A stretch of DNA of 64,000 nucleotides from Massilia sp. Root133 (lineage in GTDB: Bacteria; Pseudomonadota; Gammaproteobacteria; Burkholderiales; Burkholderiaceae_D): assembly GCF_001426525.1 (NCBI RefSeq), contig NZ_LMEW01000035.1, forward strand, positions 124,001-188,000, written 5' to 3'. Position 1 is the first letter of the stretch, and each line of letters starts with the position of its first letter. Both the position numbers and the translations under genes were made by a program. This document shows positions 7,166-15,373 of this stretch, in pieces. The notes under the pieces are model-generated. The model saw only the letters and a list, made by a program, of their open reading frames with translations, made no database searches and was not told where the DNA came from.

Positions 7166-9115
7166 ATGTCCCTCCTCAGCATCGGCAAAACCGGTTTGTA
7201 CGCCGCCCAGGCAGGCCTGGCGACGACCGGCAACAACATCACCAACGCCAACGTGGCCGGCTACAGCCGCCAGGTGGTGGTGCAGGCGACCGCGATCTCG
7301 ATGGGGGGCTCCAACGGTTACATCGGCACCGGCACGCAGGTCGCCCAGGTCAAGCGCTATTCGGACGATTTCCTCAACGCCCAGGTGCGCACGGCCCAGG
7401 CGGCGAGCAGCGGGCTGGACGCCTACCAGGCCCAGGTGCAGCAGATCGACAACCTGCTGGCCGACACGACGTCCGGCCTGTCGCCGGCGCTGCAGGACTT
7501 CTTTTCGGCCGTGCAGAACCTCACGGGCGACGGCGCGGGCGTGTCGTCGCGCGGCTCGTTCATGACGTCGGCCGACACGCTGGCCGCCCGCTTCCAGAGC
7601 ATGACCGGCCGCCTCGACGAGATCCGCAAGGGCGTCAACACCCAGCTGACCGCGAGCGTCACGACGATCAACACGTACGCCAAGCAGATCGCCCAGCTGA
7701 ACGACAAGATCGGCCAGCTGACGGAGGCCGGCGGCCTGAACCCGCCGAACGACCTGCTGGACAAGCGCGACCAGCTGATCATGGACCTGAACAAGCAGGT
7801 CAAGGCCACCGTCGTGCCGGGCGATAACTATAGCCTGACCGTGTCGATCGGCAACGGCCAGCCGCTCGTCGTCGGCGTGAACGCCTTCGAGCTGGCGGCC
7901 ATGAACTCGCCGACCGACCAGACGCGCGTGACGATCGGTTACGTCACCCACGGCAAGACCATGCCGATGGCCGAGAGCGCGCTCACGGGTGGCGAACTGG
8001 GCTCCGTGCTGCAGTTCCGCAGCCAGTCGCTGGACCTGGCGCAGAACTCGCTGGGCCGCGTCGCGATCGCGGTGGCCACGACGATGAACGACCAGAACAA
8101 GCTGGGCCTGGACGGCAACGGCAAGCCGGGCGGCGACATCTTCACCATCGCGCCGGCCGATGTGACCAAGAACATCAACAACAACAATACAAGCACGACG
8201 GCCATCAAGGCGACGGTCGTCGACGCCACGCAACTCACGACGAGCAACTACAAGGTCGATTACGACGGCACGAACTACAACGTGTATCGCCTGTCGGACA
8301 ACAAGAAGACGGTGATCTCGCCGTACCCGCAGACCCAGCCGCAGGTCATCGACGGCCTCGCGTTCGACATCCAGGGCGCTGCCGATTCGGGCGACAACTT
8401 CCTCGTGCGCCCGACGCAGAACGGCGCCGCCAACTTCAAGCTGGCGCTGACGGACGGCGCGCAGATCGCGGCCGCCGCGCCGATCGCCACGAGCGTCCCG
8501 CTGACCAACAGCGGCACGGGCAAGATCAGCGCGGGTTCGGTCGACAAGAACTACCTGGGCTCGCCGCTGACCAGCAGCGTCACGCTCGCCTTCGACAAGA
8601 CGACGGGCACGCTGTCCGGCTTCCCGGCGGGGCAAGGCGTCAGCATGACGCTGAACGGCACCACGACGACCTATCCCGCCGGTACCAATCCGCCCTTCAA
8701 GGACGGCGCCAGCTACGCGGTGGCCGGCATGAGTTTCACCATGAACGGTGCGCCGGGCAATGGCGACACCTTCACCATCGCGCCGAACACGGGCCTGGGC
8801 GACACGCGCAATGCCGGCCTGATGGGCGACCTGCAAGGGAAGAACATCCTCGACGGCGGCAAGGCCACGTACCAGTCGGCCTATGCCACGCTGGTGTCCA
8901 CGATCGGCAACAAGACGCGCGAAGTGCAGGCCAATGCGGAAGCCGCGGCGGCCCAGCTGACACAGGCGGAAGCTGCCGCCAACAACGTTTCCGGCGTCAA
9001 TCTCGACGAAGAGGCCGCCAACCTGCTCAAGTACCAGCAGGCTTACCAGGCGTCGGGCAAGGTGATGCAGATCGCCGACACGATCTTCAACGCGCTGTTG
9101 CAGATCGGCCATTGA
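7166..9115 (+). CDS. flgK: FlgK hook-filament junction protein 1
   Basis: FlgK is the first junction protein between hook and filament. The N-terminus (SLLSIGKTGLYAAQAGL, then GNNITNANVAGYSRQ) and C-terminus (VNLDEEAANLLKYQQAYQAS) are the conserved D0/D1 coiled-coil parts. 649 residues is longer than the roughly 550 of enteric FlgK; the extra sequence is Thr/Gly/Asn-rich in the exposed middle, residues 330-560. A sigma-28-type promoter lies directly upstream and flgL follows after 16 bases, so the two form a late operon. Confidence 0.96.
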   Translation: MSLLSIGKTGLYAAQAGLATTGNNITNANVAGYSRQVVVQATAISMGGSNGYIGTGTQVAQVKRYSDDFLNAQVRTAQAASSGLDAYQAQVQQIDNLLADTTSGLSPALQDFFSAVQNLTGDGAGVSSRGSFMTSADTLAARFQSMTGRLDEIRKGVNTQLTASVTTINTYAKQIAQLNDKIGQLTEAGGLNPPNDLLDKRDQLIMDLNKQVKATVVPGDNYSLTVSIGNGQPLVVGVNAFELAAMNSPTDQTRVTIGYVTHGKTMPMAESALTGGELGSVLQFRSQSLDLAQNSLGRVAIAVATTMNDQNKLGLDGNGKPGGDIFTIAPADVTKNINNNNTSTTAIKATVVDATQLTTSNYKVDYDGTNYNVYRLSDNKKTVISPYPQTQPQVIDGLAFDIQGAADSGDNFLVRPTQNGAANFKLALTDGAQIAAAAPIATSVPLTNSGTGKISAGSVDKNYLGSPLTSSVTLAFDKTTGTLSGFPAGQGVSMTLNGTTTTYPAGTNPPFKDGASYAVAGMSFTMNGAPGNGDTFTIAPNTGLGDTRNAGLMGDLQGKNILDGGKATYQSAYATLVSTIGNKTREVQANAEAAAAQLTQAEAAANNVSGVNLDEEAANLLKYQQAYQASGKVMQIADTIFNALLQIGH

Positions 9116-9131
9116 TTAACGGAGCCACGCC

Positions 9132-10361
9132 ATGACCTTACGCATCAGCACCAACGCGATCTACCAGGCCGGCACCACGCAGATCAACACGCTGCAGAGC
9201 CAGATGGCCAAGACGCAGATGCAGCTGTCGACCAACAAGCGCATGCTGACGGCCGCCGACGATCCGATCGGCTCGGCCAAGGCGCTCGAACTGACGCAGT
9301 CGCAATCGATGAACACGCAGTTCGGCACCAACCGCACGAACGCGAAGTCGTCGCTGTCGCTGGTCGACAAGACGCTCACCGACGTCTCGAACCAGATCCA
9401 GGACATCCAGACGCTGATCGTCACCGCCGGCAACGGGGGCTACACGCAGAGCGACCGCGAGGCGCTGGCCATCGAACTGGAAGGGCGCATGGCCGACCTG
9501 CTCGGCTCGGCCAACACGACGGACGGCACGGGCACCTATCTGTTCTCCGGCTACAAGACGACCACGCAACCGTTCACGCAGACCCCGGCCGGCGCGACTT
9601 ACCAGGGCGACCAGGGCCAGCGCATGCTGCAGGTGGGGTCGGCGCGCAAGATGGCGATCAGCGAAAGCGGCAGCGCCATTTTCGAAGCGAACGTCACCGG
9701 CAACGGCACTTTCGTCACGCAGGCCGCCGGCACGAACACGGGCGCGGGCATCATCTCCCCGGGCGCCGTGACGGACGCGACCAAGCTGACGGGCCACGAT
9801 TACGCGATCGCCTTCCAGGTCGCGGGCACGCCGGCCGTGACGACGTACACGGTGACGGACAACTCGACGTCGCCGGCGAGCGCCGTGCTGAGCAACCAGC
9901 CCTACACGGCGGGCGCGGCGATCGCCTTCGACGGCATGTCGTTCGACATCAAGGGCGCGCCGGCCAACGGCGACCAGTTCAGCGTGCAGCCGAGCCAGAA
10001 GCAGTCGGTGTTCACGTCGATCACGAATTTGATCCAGACGCTGCGCAGCCCGTCCGACGGCTCGGACGGCAAGGCCGCGCTGGCGAACAACCTGAACGCG
10101 GCCAGCCTGAACATGAAGAACGCACTGGACAACGTGCTGACCGTGCAAGCCTCGGTGGGCGCGCGCCTGAAGGAAGTCGACTCGCTGGACAGCACGGGTG
10201 ACGACCTCAACATCCAGTACCAGACCACGCTGAGCGACCTGCAGGACCTGGACATGGTCAAGGCGGTGTCGCTGTACACTCAGCAGCAGCAGACGCTGCA
10301 GGCGGCCCAGGTGTCGTTCAAGACAATGTCGGGGCTCTCTCTTTTTAATTACATTTCCTAG
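9132..10361 (+). CDS. flgL: FlgL hook-filament junction protein 3
   Basis: FlgL joins FlgK to the flagellin filament. Its 409 residues start with RISTNAIYQAGTTQINTLQSQ and the flagellin-like motif STNKRMLTAADDPIGSAKALEL. They end with a flagellin-like helix in which DLNIQYQTTLSDLQDLDMVKA replaces the usual flagellin ending. GGAG lies 8 bases before the ATG. It is the last plus-strand flagellar gene of this block; its TAG is immediately followed by a palindromic repeat and then the convergent fliR. Confidence 0.96.
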   Translation: MTLRISTNAIYQAGTTQINTLQSQMAKTQMQLSTNKRMLTAADDPIGSAKALELTQSQSMNTQFGTNRTNAKSSLSLVDKTLTDVSNQIQDIQTLIVTAGNGGYTQSDREALAIELEGRMADLLGSANTTDGTGTYLFSGYKTTTQPFTQTPAGATYQGDQGQRMLQVGSARKMAISESGSAIFEANVTGNGTFVTQAAGTNTGAGIISPGAVTDATKLTGHDYAIAFQVAGTPAVTTYTVTDNSTSPASAVLSNQPYTAGAAIAFDGMSFDIKGAPANGDQFSVQPSQKQSVFTSITNLIQTLRSPSDGSDGKAALANNLNAASLNMKNALDNVLTVQASVGARLKEVDSLDSTGDDLNIQYQTTLSDLQDLDMVKAVSLYTQQQQTLQAAQVSFKTMSGLSLFNYIS

Positions 10362-10396
10362 AACCGGGGTCAGAGCCCGGTTTTTGGCAATTTCCC
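10362..10396. terminator. Repeat unit acting as probable bidirectional terminator between flgL and fliR
   Basis: Directly after the flgL stop, AACCGGG, a seven-base loop GTCAGAG and CCCGGTT form a hairpin followed by a T run (GGTTTTT). This is a copy of the GGGGTCAGAGCCC repeat unit. It is the only sequence between the convergent flgL and fliR, which fits a shared terminator. The extension GGCAATTTCCCC resembles the flanks of the copies at 2427 and 24192. Confidence 0.6.
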
Positions 10397-10399
10397 CAA

Positions 10400-11221
10400 T
10401 TAACGCGGGGCAGCAGGTGGTGATGGCTGCCCCGGCCGTTGGCCGCCCACGCGCGGGATCTTGCGGCCCGCCTCGATCCCCTGGTTGAACAGGTTCTGCA
10501 GCGGCGTGCCGAGGTACGGCAGCGTGAGGCTGATGATGAGGAAACCGGCGCCTAGCGTGATCGGGAAGCCGATACCGAACAGGTTCAGCTGCGGCGCCGC
10601 GCGCGTCAGGATGGCTAGCGCGATGTTGGTGATGAGCATGGCGGCGACGATCGGCATCGCGATCTGCAGGCCGGCCGAGAACACGCGGCTGCCCCAGCGC
10701 ACCATTTCCAGCGGCGCGGACAGCGACATCGGCGTGGCCGAGATCGGCAGCGTGAAAAAGCTCTCCGCCAGCGCCTCGATCAGGACCAGATGGGCATTCA
10801 TGGCGAGGAACGCCATCGTCGCGACGAGGGCGAGGAACTGGCTGATGGCCGACGAGCGGCCGGCCGAGCTGGGATCGAAGAACGTGGCGAACGAAAAGCC
10901 CATCGTCGAGCTGGCGACCTCGCCCGCGAATTCGACGGCGGCGAACACGAGGCGCATCGCAAAACCCATCGCCACGCCGATGAGCAGTTCCTGCGCGACG
11001 ATCAGGATGCCCGCCCACGACGTCGGATCGACGGCTGGAACGGGCGGGAGCGTGGGGCCGATGATCGCGGCCAGCAGCACGCCGAGCGTCGTCTTGATGA
11101 GGATGGGGACGGCCGTGTTGCCGAACACGGGCGCGACCGCGACGAGCCCGAGGATGCGGGTCAGCGGCCACAGGAGGCCGCCGATCCACGCATACAGCTC
11201 CGTCGTGGTGAACGAAATCAT
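10400..11221 (-). CDS. fliR: FliR export gate protein
   Basis: FliR is an integral inner-membrane subunit of the flagellar type III export gate, assembled with FliP and FliQ. The 273 residues contain about six hydrophobic segments and family sequences such as WPLTRILGLVAVAPVFG near the start and VASSTMGFSFATFFDP in the middle. The C-terminal tail after residue 250 is short and basic/Pro-rich. It is the last gene of the minus-strand fliF-to-fliR series, 13 bases after fliQ. Confidence 0.96.
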   Translation of the reverse strand: MISFTTTELYAWIGGLLWPLTRILGLVAVAPVFGNTAVPILIKTTLGVLLAAIIGPTLPPVPAVDPTSWAGILIVAQELLIGVAMGFAMRLVFAAVEFAGEVASSTMGFSFATFFDPSSAGRSSAISQFLALVATMAFLAMNAHLVLIEALAESFFTLPISATPMSLSAPLEMVRWGSRVFSAGLQIAMPIVAAMLITNIALAILTRAAPQLNLFGIGFPITLGAGFLIISLTLPYLGTPLQNLFNQGIEAGRKIPRVGGQRPGQPSPPAAPR

Positions 11222-11234
11222 CGCGGGCGCAACG

Positions 11235-11504
11235 TCAGCCGATCATCTGCGGGATGCCGCTGAACAGGGTGCGCATGTAGTCGGTCATGACCGTGATCAT
11301 CCACGGCCCCGCGAGCACGAGGGCGATGAAGACGCCGATCAGCTTGGGGATGAAGGACAGGGTCTGTTCGTTGATCTGCGTGGCGGCCTGGAAGATGCTG
11401 ACGACGAGGCCGATGACGAGCGCGACGAGCAGCAGCGGCGCCGACACCATCAGCGTGACTTCCATGGCCGTGCGGCCCATCGCGATGACGCTTTCCGGAG
11501 TCAT
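11235..11504 (-). CDS. fliQ: FliQ export gate protein
   Basis: This 89-residue protein has two membrane helices and is the small subunit of the type III export gate. It begins MTPESVIAMGRTAMEVTLM and contains the family stretch FQAATQINEQTLSFIPKL between the helices. Length matches FliQ exactly. It lies between fliP (10-base gap) and fliR, the standard order. Confidence 0.97.
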   Translation of the reverse strand: MTPESVIAMGRTAMEVTLMVSAPLLLVALVIGLVVSIFQAATQINEQTLSFIPKLIGVFIALVLAGPWMITVMTDYMRTLFSGIPQMIG

Positions 11505-11514
11505 ATCGTCCTCC

Positions 11515-12258
11515 CTAGTAAAAACTCTGGGACAACGAGCCCAGCAGTAACTGCCAGCCGTCGACGAGCACGAACAGCATCAGCTTGAACGGCAGCGAGA
11601 TCACGGCCGGCGACATCATCATCATACCCATCGACATCAGCACGGACGCGACGACCATGTCGATGATGAGGAACGGGATGAAAATGGCGAAGCCGATCTG
11701 GAACGCGGTCTTCAGCTCGCTCGTGATGAAGGCGGGGATCAAGACGCGCAGCGGCACGTCTTCCGGGCCCTGCAGCGCGGGCGTGCGCGAGATCTTGACG
11801 AACAGGGCGAGGTCGGACTGGCGCGTCTGCTTCAGCATGAAGCCCTTCAGCGGGGCCGCGGCCTTGTCCATCGCCTCGCCCATCTGGATGCGGTTTTCCT
11901 GCAGCGGCACGTACGCTTCGGTGTAGACGCGGTCGAACGTGGGCCCCATCACGAACAGCGTGAGAAACAGGGCGAGGCCCACCATCACCTGGTTCGGCGG
12001 CGCCGTCTGCGTGCCGAGCGCCTGGCGCAGCAGGGAGAGCACGATGATGATGCGCGTAAAGCTCGTCATCATCAGCAGCGCCGCGGGGATGAAGGTCAGT
12101 GCCGTCATCAAAAGCAGCGTCTGCACCGGCAGGGAATAGGCAGTGCCGCCGCCCGGCGCCGGGCTCGTCGTGAAAGCGGGGATGGCGGGCGCCGCCACCG
12201 CCGCCGCCAGCGGCAGGGCCACGAGCCCCGTCGCCAGCAGAAGTCGTTTATTGAGCAT
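11515..12258 (-). CDS. fliP: FliP export gate protein
   Basis: FliP forms the core of the flagellar export channel. The chosen ATG at 12258 gives a 247-residue protein starting MLNKRLLLATGLVALPLAAA, a cleavable signal peptide as in other FliP proteins, then PVQTLLLMTALTFIPAALLM, SFTRIIIVLSLLRQALGTQ and the FIPFLIIDMVVASVLMSMGM segment. An in-frame extension up to 12429 is open but lies inside fliO in another frame and carries no family sequence, so it was rejected. The start overlaps the fliO stop by one base (TGATG). Confidence 0.96.
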   Translation of the reverse strand: MLNKRLLLATGLVALPLAAAVAAPAIPAFTTSPAPGGGTAYSLPVQTLLLMTALTFIPAALLMMTSFTRIIIVLSLLRQALGTQTAPPNQVMVGLALFLTLFVMGPTFDRVYTEAYVPLQENRIQMGEAMDKAAAPLKGFMLKQTRQSDLALFVKISRTPALQGPEDVPLRVLIPAFITSELKTAFQIGFAIFIPFLIIDMVVASVLMSMGMMMMSPAVISLPFKLMLFVLVDGWQLLLGSLSQSFY

Positions 12259-13049
12259 CACTTGCGTTTGTCGATCGTTTGTTTGAGCCAGTCGGCGAAG
12301 CTGTGCGCGGCCGGCCCATGGGGAGCAAGCGCGGCGTTCGTACCGCCGTTGTCGCCATTCTGCCCGTCCTGGCGCGGCATTGTCGCCAGCGCGTTGATGC
12401 GGCCGGGTGATGCACCGACCACGATCCATTCATTGCCCACTTCGACGACCATGATGCGCTCGCGGCCGCCGAGGTTCAGCGAGCCGACGACGCGCAGGTT
12501 CGCGTTGCCGCCACCGACCTTCGGGCCGTAGCGCTTGAGGAACCAGGCGAGGGCGCCCAGCACGGCCAGCACGAGGATCAGTGCGAACAGCGTCTGCAGC
12601 AGGCTGTTCGTCGATGAACCGGCGGGCATCGTGACCGGCGGGACGGTGGCGCCGGGTGCGGCAGGGCGTGGCGCGACGACGTCGGGGGTGGCGGTCACTG
12701 CCGGGGCGGTGGTGTCGGGCTGGACGGCAGGCGTCTGCGGCTGGACGGCAGGCGTCTGTGCAGGAACGGAAGCGGGCGCCGCGGCGGAGGGCGCGCCGGT
12801 GCCGGCCATGGCCCGCGGTTGTGCCTGCGCGCGGGCCGTGGGCGCAGTCGTTGGCGGCGTTTGCTGGGTCGTCTGTTGTGCCGGTGCCGGCGCCGCCGCA
12901 GGTTCGGCCACGACGGGCGCAGGCGCCTGCGCAGCTGCCGCCGGCGCGGCATCGGTCGACCGTCCCGCTGCCTGCCCAGGTCCCGGCGGCGCCGCGCAGG
13001 CGGCCAGCGGCAGGGCGAGGGCGAGGGTGGTCAGCAGGCGTGCCGTCAT
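12258..13049 (-). CDS. fliO: FliO export apparatus protein with lipobox-like N-terminus and Pro/Ala linker
   Basis: FliO is a membrane chaperone needed for FliP assembly. The recognisable part is C-terminal: one membrane helix (LLQTLFALILVLAVLGALAWF, about residues 148-168), then GGGNANLRVVGSLNLGGRERIMVVEVGNEWIVVG. The first 145 residues are unusual. A signal sequence ends in PLAAC, resembling a lipobox, and a long Pro/Ala/Gln/Thr-rich stretch follows, including a tandem TPAVQPQ/TPAVQPD duplication. FliO is usually about 100-150 residues, so this version may have a periplasmic tether. Its ATG overlaps the fliN stop (ATGA) and its stop overlaps fliP. Confidence 0.88.
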   Translation of the reverse strand: MTARLLTTLALALPLAACAAPPGPGQAAGRSTDAAPAAAAQAPAPVVAEPAAAPAPAQQTTQQTPPTTAPTARAQAQPRAMAGTGAPSAAAPASVPAQTPAVQPQTPAVQPDTTAPAVTATPDVVAPRPAAPGATVPPVTMPAGSSTNSLLQTLFALILVLAVLGALAWFLKRYGPKVGGGNANLRVVGSLNLGGRERIMVVEVGNEWIVVGASPGRINALATMPRQDGQNGDNGGTNAALAPHGPAAHSFADWLKQTIDKRK

Positions 13050-13471
13050 TTGTTGAGTTTGCGGATGCGCTCCGACGGGGTGATGATGTCGGTGAGGCGG
13101 ATACCGAACTTGTCGTTCACGACCACCACCTCGCCCTGGGCGATCAGGCAGCCGTTGACGAGCACGTCCATCGGCTCACCCGCCAGGCCATCCAGTTCGA
13201 CCACGGAACCCTGCGCGAGTTGCAGCAGGTTCTTGATGGCGATCTTGGTGCGGCCCAGTTCCACCGTCAGCTGGACGGGGATGTCGAGGATGAAGTCGAT
13301 GTCGTTGGGCGTCTCCGGACGAGGGCCCTTGTTCGAGAAATCCTTGAACACGGCGGCCGAGGCGGCCTGCTGCTGGCTGGCCAGCGCGGCAGCTTCCGCG
13401 GCGGCCTGTTCGGCGATCGCCGCGCCCCAATCGTCGTCGAGGCTGCTTTGGTCGTCTTGAGTGTCGGACAT
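13046..13471 (-). CDS. fliN: FliN flagellar motor switch protein
   Basis: FliN forms the base of the cytoplasmic C-ring and helps control rotation direction and export. The C-terminal SpoA-type domain (residues 60-141) is clear: ILDIPVQLTVELGRTKIAIK, LLQLAQGSVVELDGLAGEP, VLVNGCLIAQGEVVVVNDKFGIRLTDI. The first 55 residues are acidic then Ala-rich, normal for FliN. 141 residues is in family range. It sits 18 bases after fliM and overlaps fliO by four bases. Confidence 0.97.
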   Translation of the reverse strand: MSDTQDDQSSLDDDWGAAIAEQAAAEAAALASQQQAASAAVFKDFSNKGPRPETPNDIDFILDIPVQLTVELGRTKIAIKNLLQLAQGSVVELDGLAGEPMDVLVNGCLIAQGEVVVVNDKFGIRLTDIITPSERIRKLNK

Positions 13472-13489
13472 GTTTCTCTCCTGTGTTGC

Positions 13490-14473
13490 TTACTTGTTGA
13501 AGGTTTCGCTGTTTGCCAGCAATTTCTCGACCTTCAGCGCATATTGTCCGTTGAACACGCCGTAGCTGCAGTCCATGACGGGCACGCCGTCCACGGTGGC
13601 CTGGAGCGTTTCCGGAACGGAGATCGGGATCACGTCGCCGACCTTCATGTTCAGGATTTCGTCGAAATTGGCCTTGCCGTGGCCCAGCACGGCCACCAGT
13701 TCCACTTCCGCCACCTGGATCTGCTGCGTCAGCAGGCGGATCCAGCGCTTGTCGACTTCCAGCGCCTCGCCTTGGATGCTCGACGTCAGCGCGTCGCGGA
13801 TCGGTTCGACCATCGAATAGGGCATGCAGAAGTGGATCTGGCCCGACACCGAACCGAGCTCGATGGTGAAAGTGCACGATACCACGACTTCATTCGGGGT
13901 GGCGATGTTCGCGAACTGCGTGTTCATCTCCGAGCGGATGTACTCGAATTCGATCGGGTACACCGGTTCCCACGACTTGGCATACGCCTCGAACACGATG
14001 TCGAGGATGCGCATGATGATGCGCTGCTCGGTCTGCGTGAAATCGCGGCCTTCCACGCGCGTGTGGAAGCGGCCGTCGCCGCCGAACAGGTTGTCCACGA
14101 GCAGGAACACGAGGCCCGGATCGAACACCATCAGCGCCGTGCCGCGCAGCGGCTTCATGTGGACGAGGTTCAGGTTGGTCGGCACGACGAGGTTACGGAT
14201 GAACTCGCTGTACTTCGACACGCGCACGGACCCCACCGACACTTCGGCGGAGCGGCGCAAAAAGTTGAACAGGCCGACGCGCAGATACCTGGCGAAACGC
14301 TCGTTGATGATCTCGAGCGTCGGCATGCGGCCGCGGACGATCCGCTCCTGCGTTGCCAGGTTATAGGTGCGGACTCCCGAGGTGTCTTCAGGCGCCGCTA
14401 CGTCGTCCTGATCGCCGTTGACCCCTTTGAGGAGGGCATCGACTTCTTCCTGTGAGAGAAAATTATCGGCCAT
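13490..14473 (-). CDS. fliM: FliM flagellar motor switch protein
   Basis: FliM links the CheY-P signal to the rotor. The 327 residues begin with FLSQEEVDALLKGVNGD, the CheY-binding N-terminal segment, then LATQERIVRGRMPTLEIINERFARYLR. The middle domain includes the LVDNLFGGDGRFHTRVEGRDFT region, and the C-terminus carries a SpoA domain. Length is normal. No good Shine-Dalgarno sequence is seen before the ATG (GTAAAGCAGCATC). A structured 120-nt repeat fills most of the 150-base gap separating it from fliL. Confidence 0.97.
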   Translation of the reverse strand: MADNFLSQEEVDALLKGVNGDQDDVAAPEDTSGVRTYNLATQERIVRGRMPTLEIINERFARYLRVGLFNFLRRSAEVSVGSVRVSKYSEFIRNLVVPTNLNLVHMKPLRGTALMVFDPGLVFLLVDNLFGGDGRFHTRVEGRDFTQTEQRIIMRILDIVFEAYAKSWEPVYPIEFEYIRSEMNTQFANIATPNEVVVSCTFTIELGSVSGQIHFCMPYSMVEPIRDALTSSIQGEALEVDKRWIRLLTQQIQVAEVELVAVLGHGKANFDEILNMKVGDVIPISVPETLQATVDGVPVMDCSYGVFNGQYALKVEKLLANSETFNK

Positions 14474-14499
14474 GATGCTGCTTTACCGTAATGACTTCT

Positions 14500-14619
14500 T
14501 ATGGGCTCCACCAAACCTGCTGCGCGTTGCACTTTTGGCCTGCGATGCTCGCTGTACCTTCGTACAGCTGCGCTTCTCTGCCAAAATTGCTGCCGCTCGC
14601 GACGGTTTTGCGGGGCCCA
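14500..14619 (-). ncRNA. Candidate structured RNA, copy B, upstream of fliM
   Basis: This is the second copy of the 120-nt module, in sense orientation between fliL and fliM. It starts four bases after the fliL stop and ends 26 bases before the fliM ATG. The apical stem GCTGTAC/GTACAGC has loop GAAG. The internal helix is TTTTGGC (14580-14586) with GCCAAAA (14533-14539), where copy A has CGTTGGT/ACCGACG. Nine of the 18 differences between the copies fall in these two strands, and they keep seven pairs. Closing pairs TGGGC/GCCCA and AAACC/GGTTT are kept. It may be a cis-acting leader, an intra-operon processing or stability element, or a mobile ERIC-like repeat. Confidence 0.6.
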
Positions 14620-14623
14620 TGGT

Positions 14624-15163
14624 TTATTGGATGATAAAGGAAGTGAAGAGAACGTCCGACACTTCCTGTTCGTCACCGTGCGGCACGAACGGTTCGTTGA
14701 CCGCCGCGAGGATCTCGCCGGCCAGTTGCTGCTTGCCTTCCACCGTGCTGATCTCGGATGCCTTCTTGCCCGACAACAGCAGCAGCACGCGGCTGCGCAC
14801 CTTGGCCATGTTGGCCTTGATGAGCTCGACCTGCTCCGGTCCCTCGACCTGCAGGGTGAACGCGACCTGCAGATACTGGTCGCCGTGTTCCGGCTGCAGG
14901 TTGACCGTGAACGAGTCGATGTTCACGTACTCGGGCGGCGCTTCTTCCCTTTTGTTTTTCTTGCTGCTCGAGTGTTCCTTCCTGGCCGGCCCGGCCGCCG
15001 CTTCCGCGCTGCTGCCGTGCATGAAGTACCAGCCGGCACCTCCGCCCAGGCCGAGCACGACCACGGCCGCGCCGATCATGATGAACAGCTTGCCTTTGCC
15101 GCCGCTGGCTGCCGGTGCCGCATCCGCTTTCGGATCGGCTTTGATTTTTGGATTCGCTTTCAA
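14624..15163 (-). CDS. fliL: FliL stator-associated protein
   Basis: FliL is a single-pass inner-membrane protein associated with the stator ring and needed for motor function. The 179 residues have a charged, Ala/Lys-rich cytoplasmic N-terminus, one membrane helix (KLFIMIGAAVVVLGLGGGAGWYF, about residues 24-46), a Lys-rich linker and a periplasmic domain beginning PPEYVNIDSFTVNLQPE with DQYLQVAFTLQVEG. The usual ending LFTSFIIQ is present. It is separated from fliK by 210 bases, so it may have its own promoter, though none was identified. Confidence 0.95.
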   Translation of the reverse strand: MKANPKIKADPKADAAPAASGGKGKLFIMIGAAVVVLGLGGGAGWYFMHGSSAEAAAGPARKEHSSSKKNKREEAPPEYVNIDSFTVNLQPEHGDQYLQVAFTLQVEGPEQVELIKANMAKVRSRVLLLLSGKKASEISTVEGKQQLAGEILAAVNEPFVPHGDEQEVSDVLFTSFIIQ

Positions 15164-15311
15164 GAGTCTTCGGTCCCACTGTTGGATCGTCCCGCCATTA
15201 TGTCATTATCGGGAAAAAGTGAGCAGCGGCAACGGTCGAAAAGAGGGAGGAACCTGGGGTATCTCGTTGTTTCTTGACGGATTTGTTGTCGAGGCTGTAT
15301 CCAAATGCACC

Positions 15312-15347
15312 GTGGGGCGACCGATGCGCTCGCACCGCCCGCCCCAC
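15312..15347 (-). terminator. Hairpin downstream of fliK, possible terminator
   Basis: GTGGGGCG (15312-15319) and CGCCCCAC (15340-15347) are a perfect 8-bp inverted repeat in the 210-base fliK-fliL gap, 27 bases past the fliK stop. There is no U-tract, so it could attenuate or stabilise the transcript rather than terminate it. The rest of the gap shows no clear gene. A TTGACA at 15352-15357 on the minus strand has no convincing -10 partner. Confidence 0.3.
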
Positions 15348-15373
15348 CGCGTTGTCAATGACGCCAGAACTAT

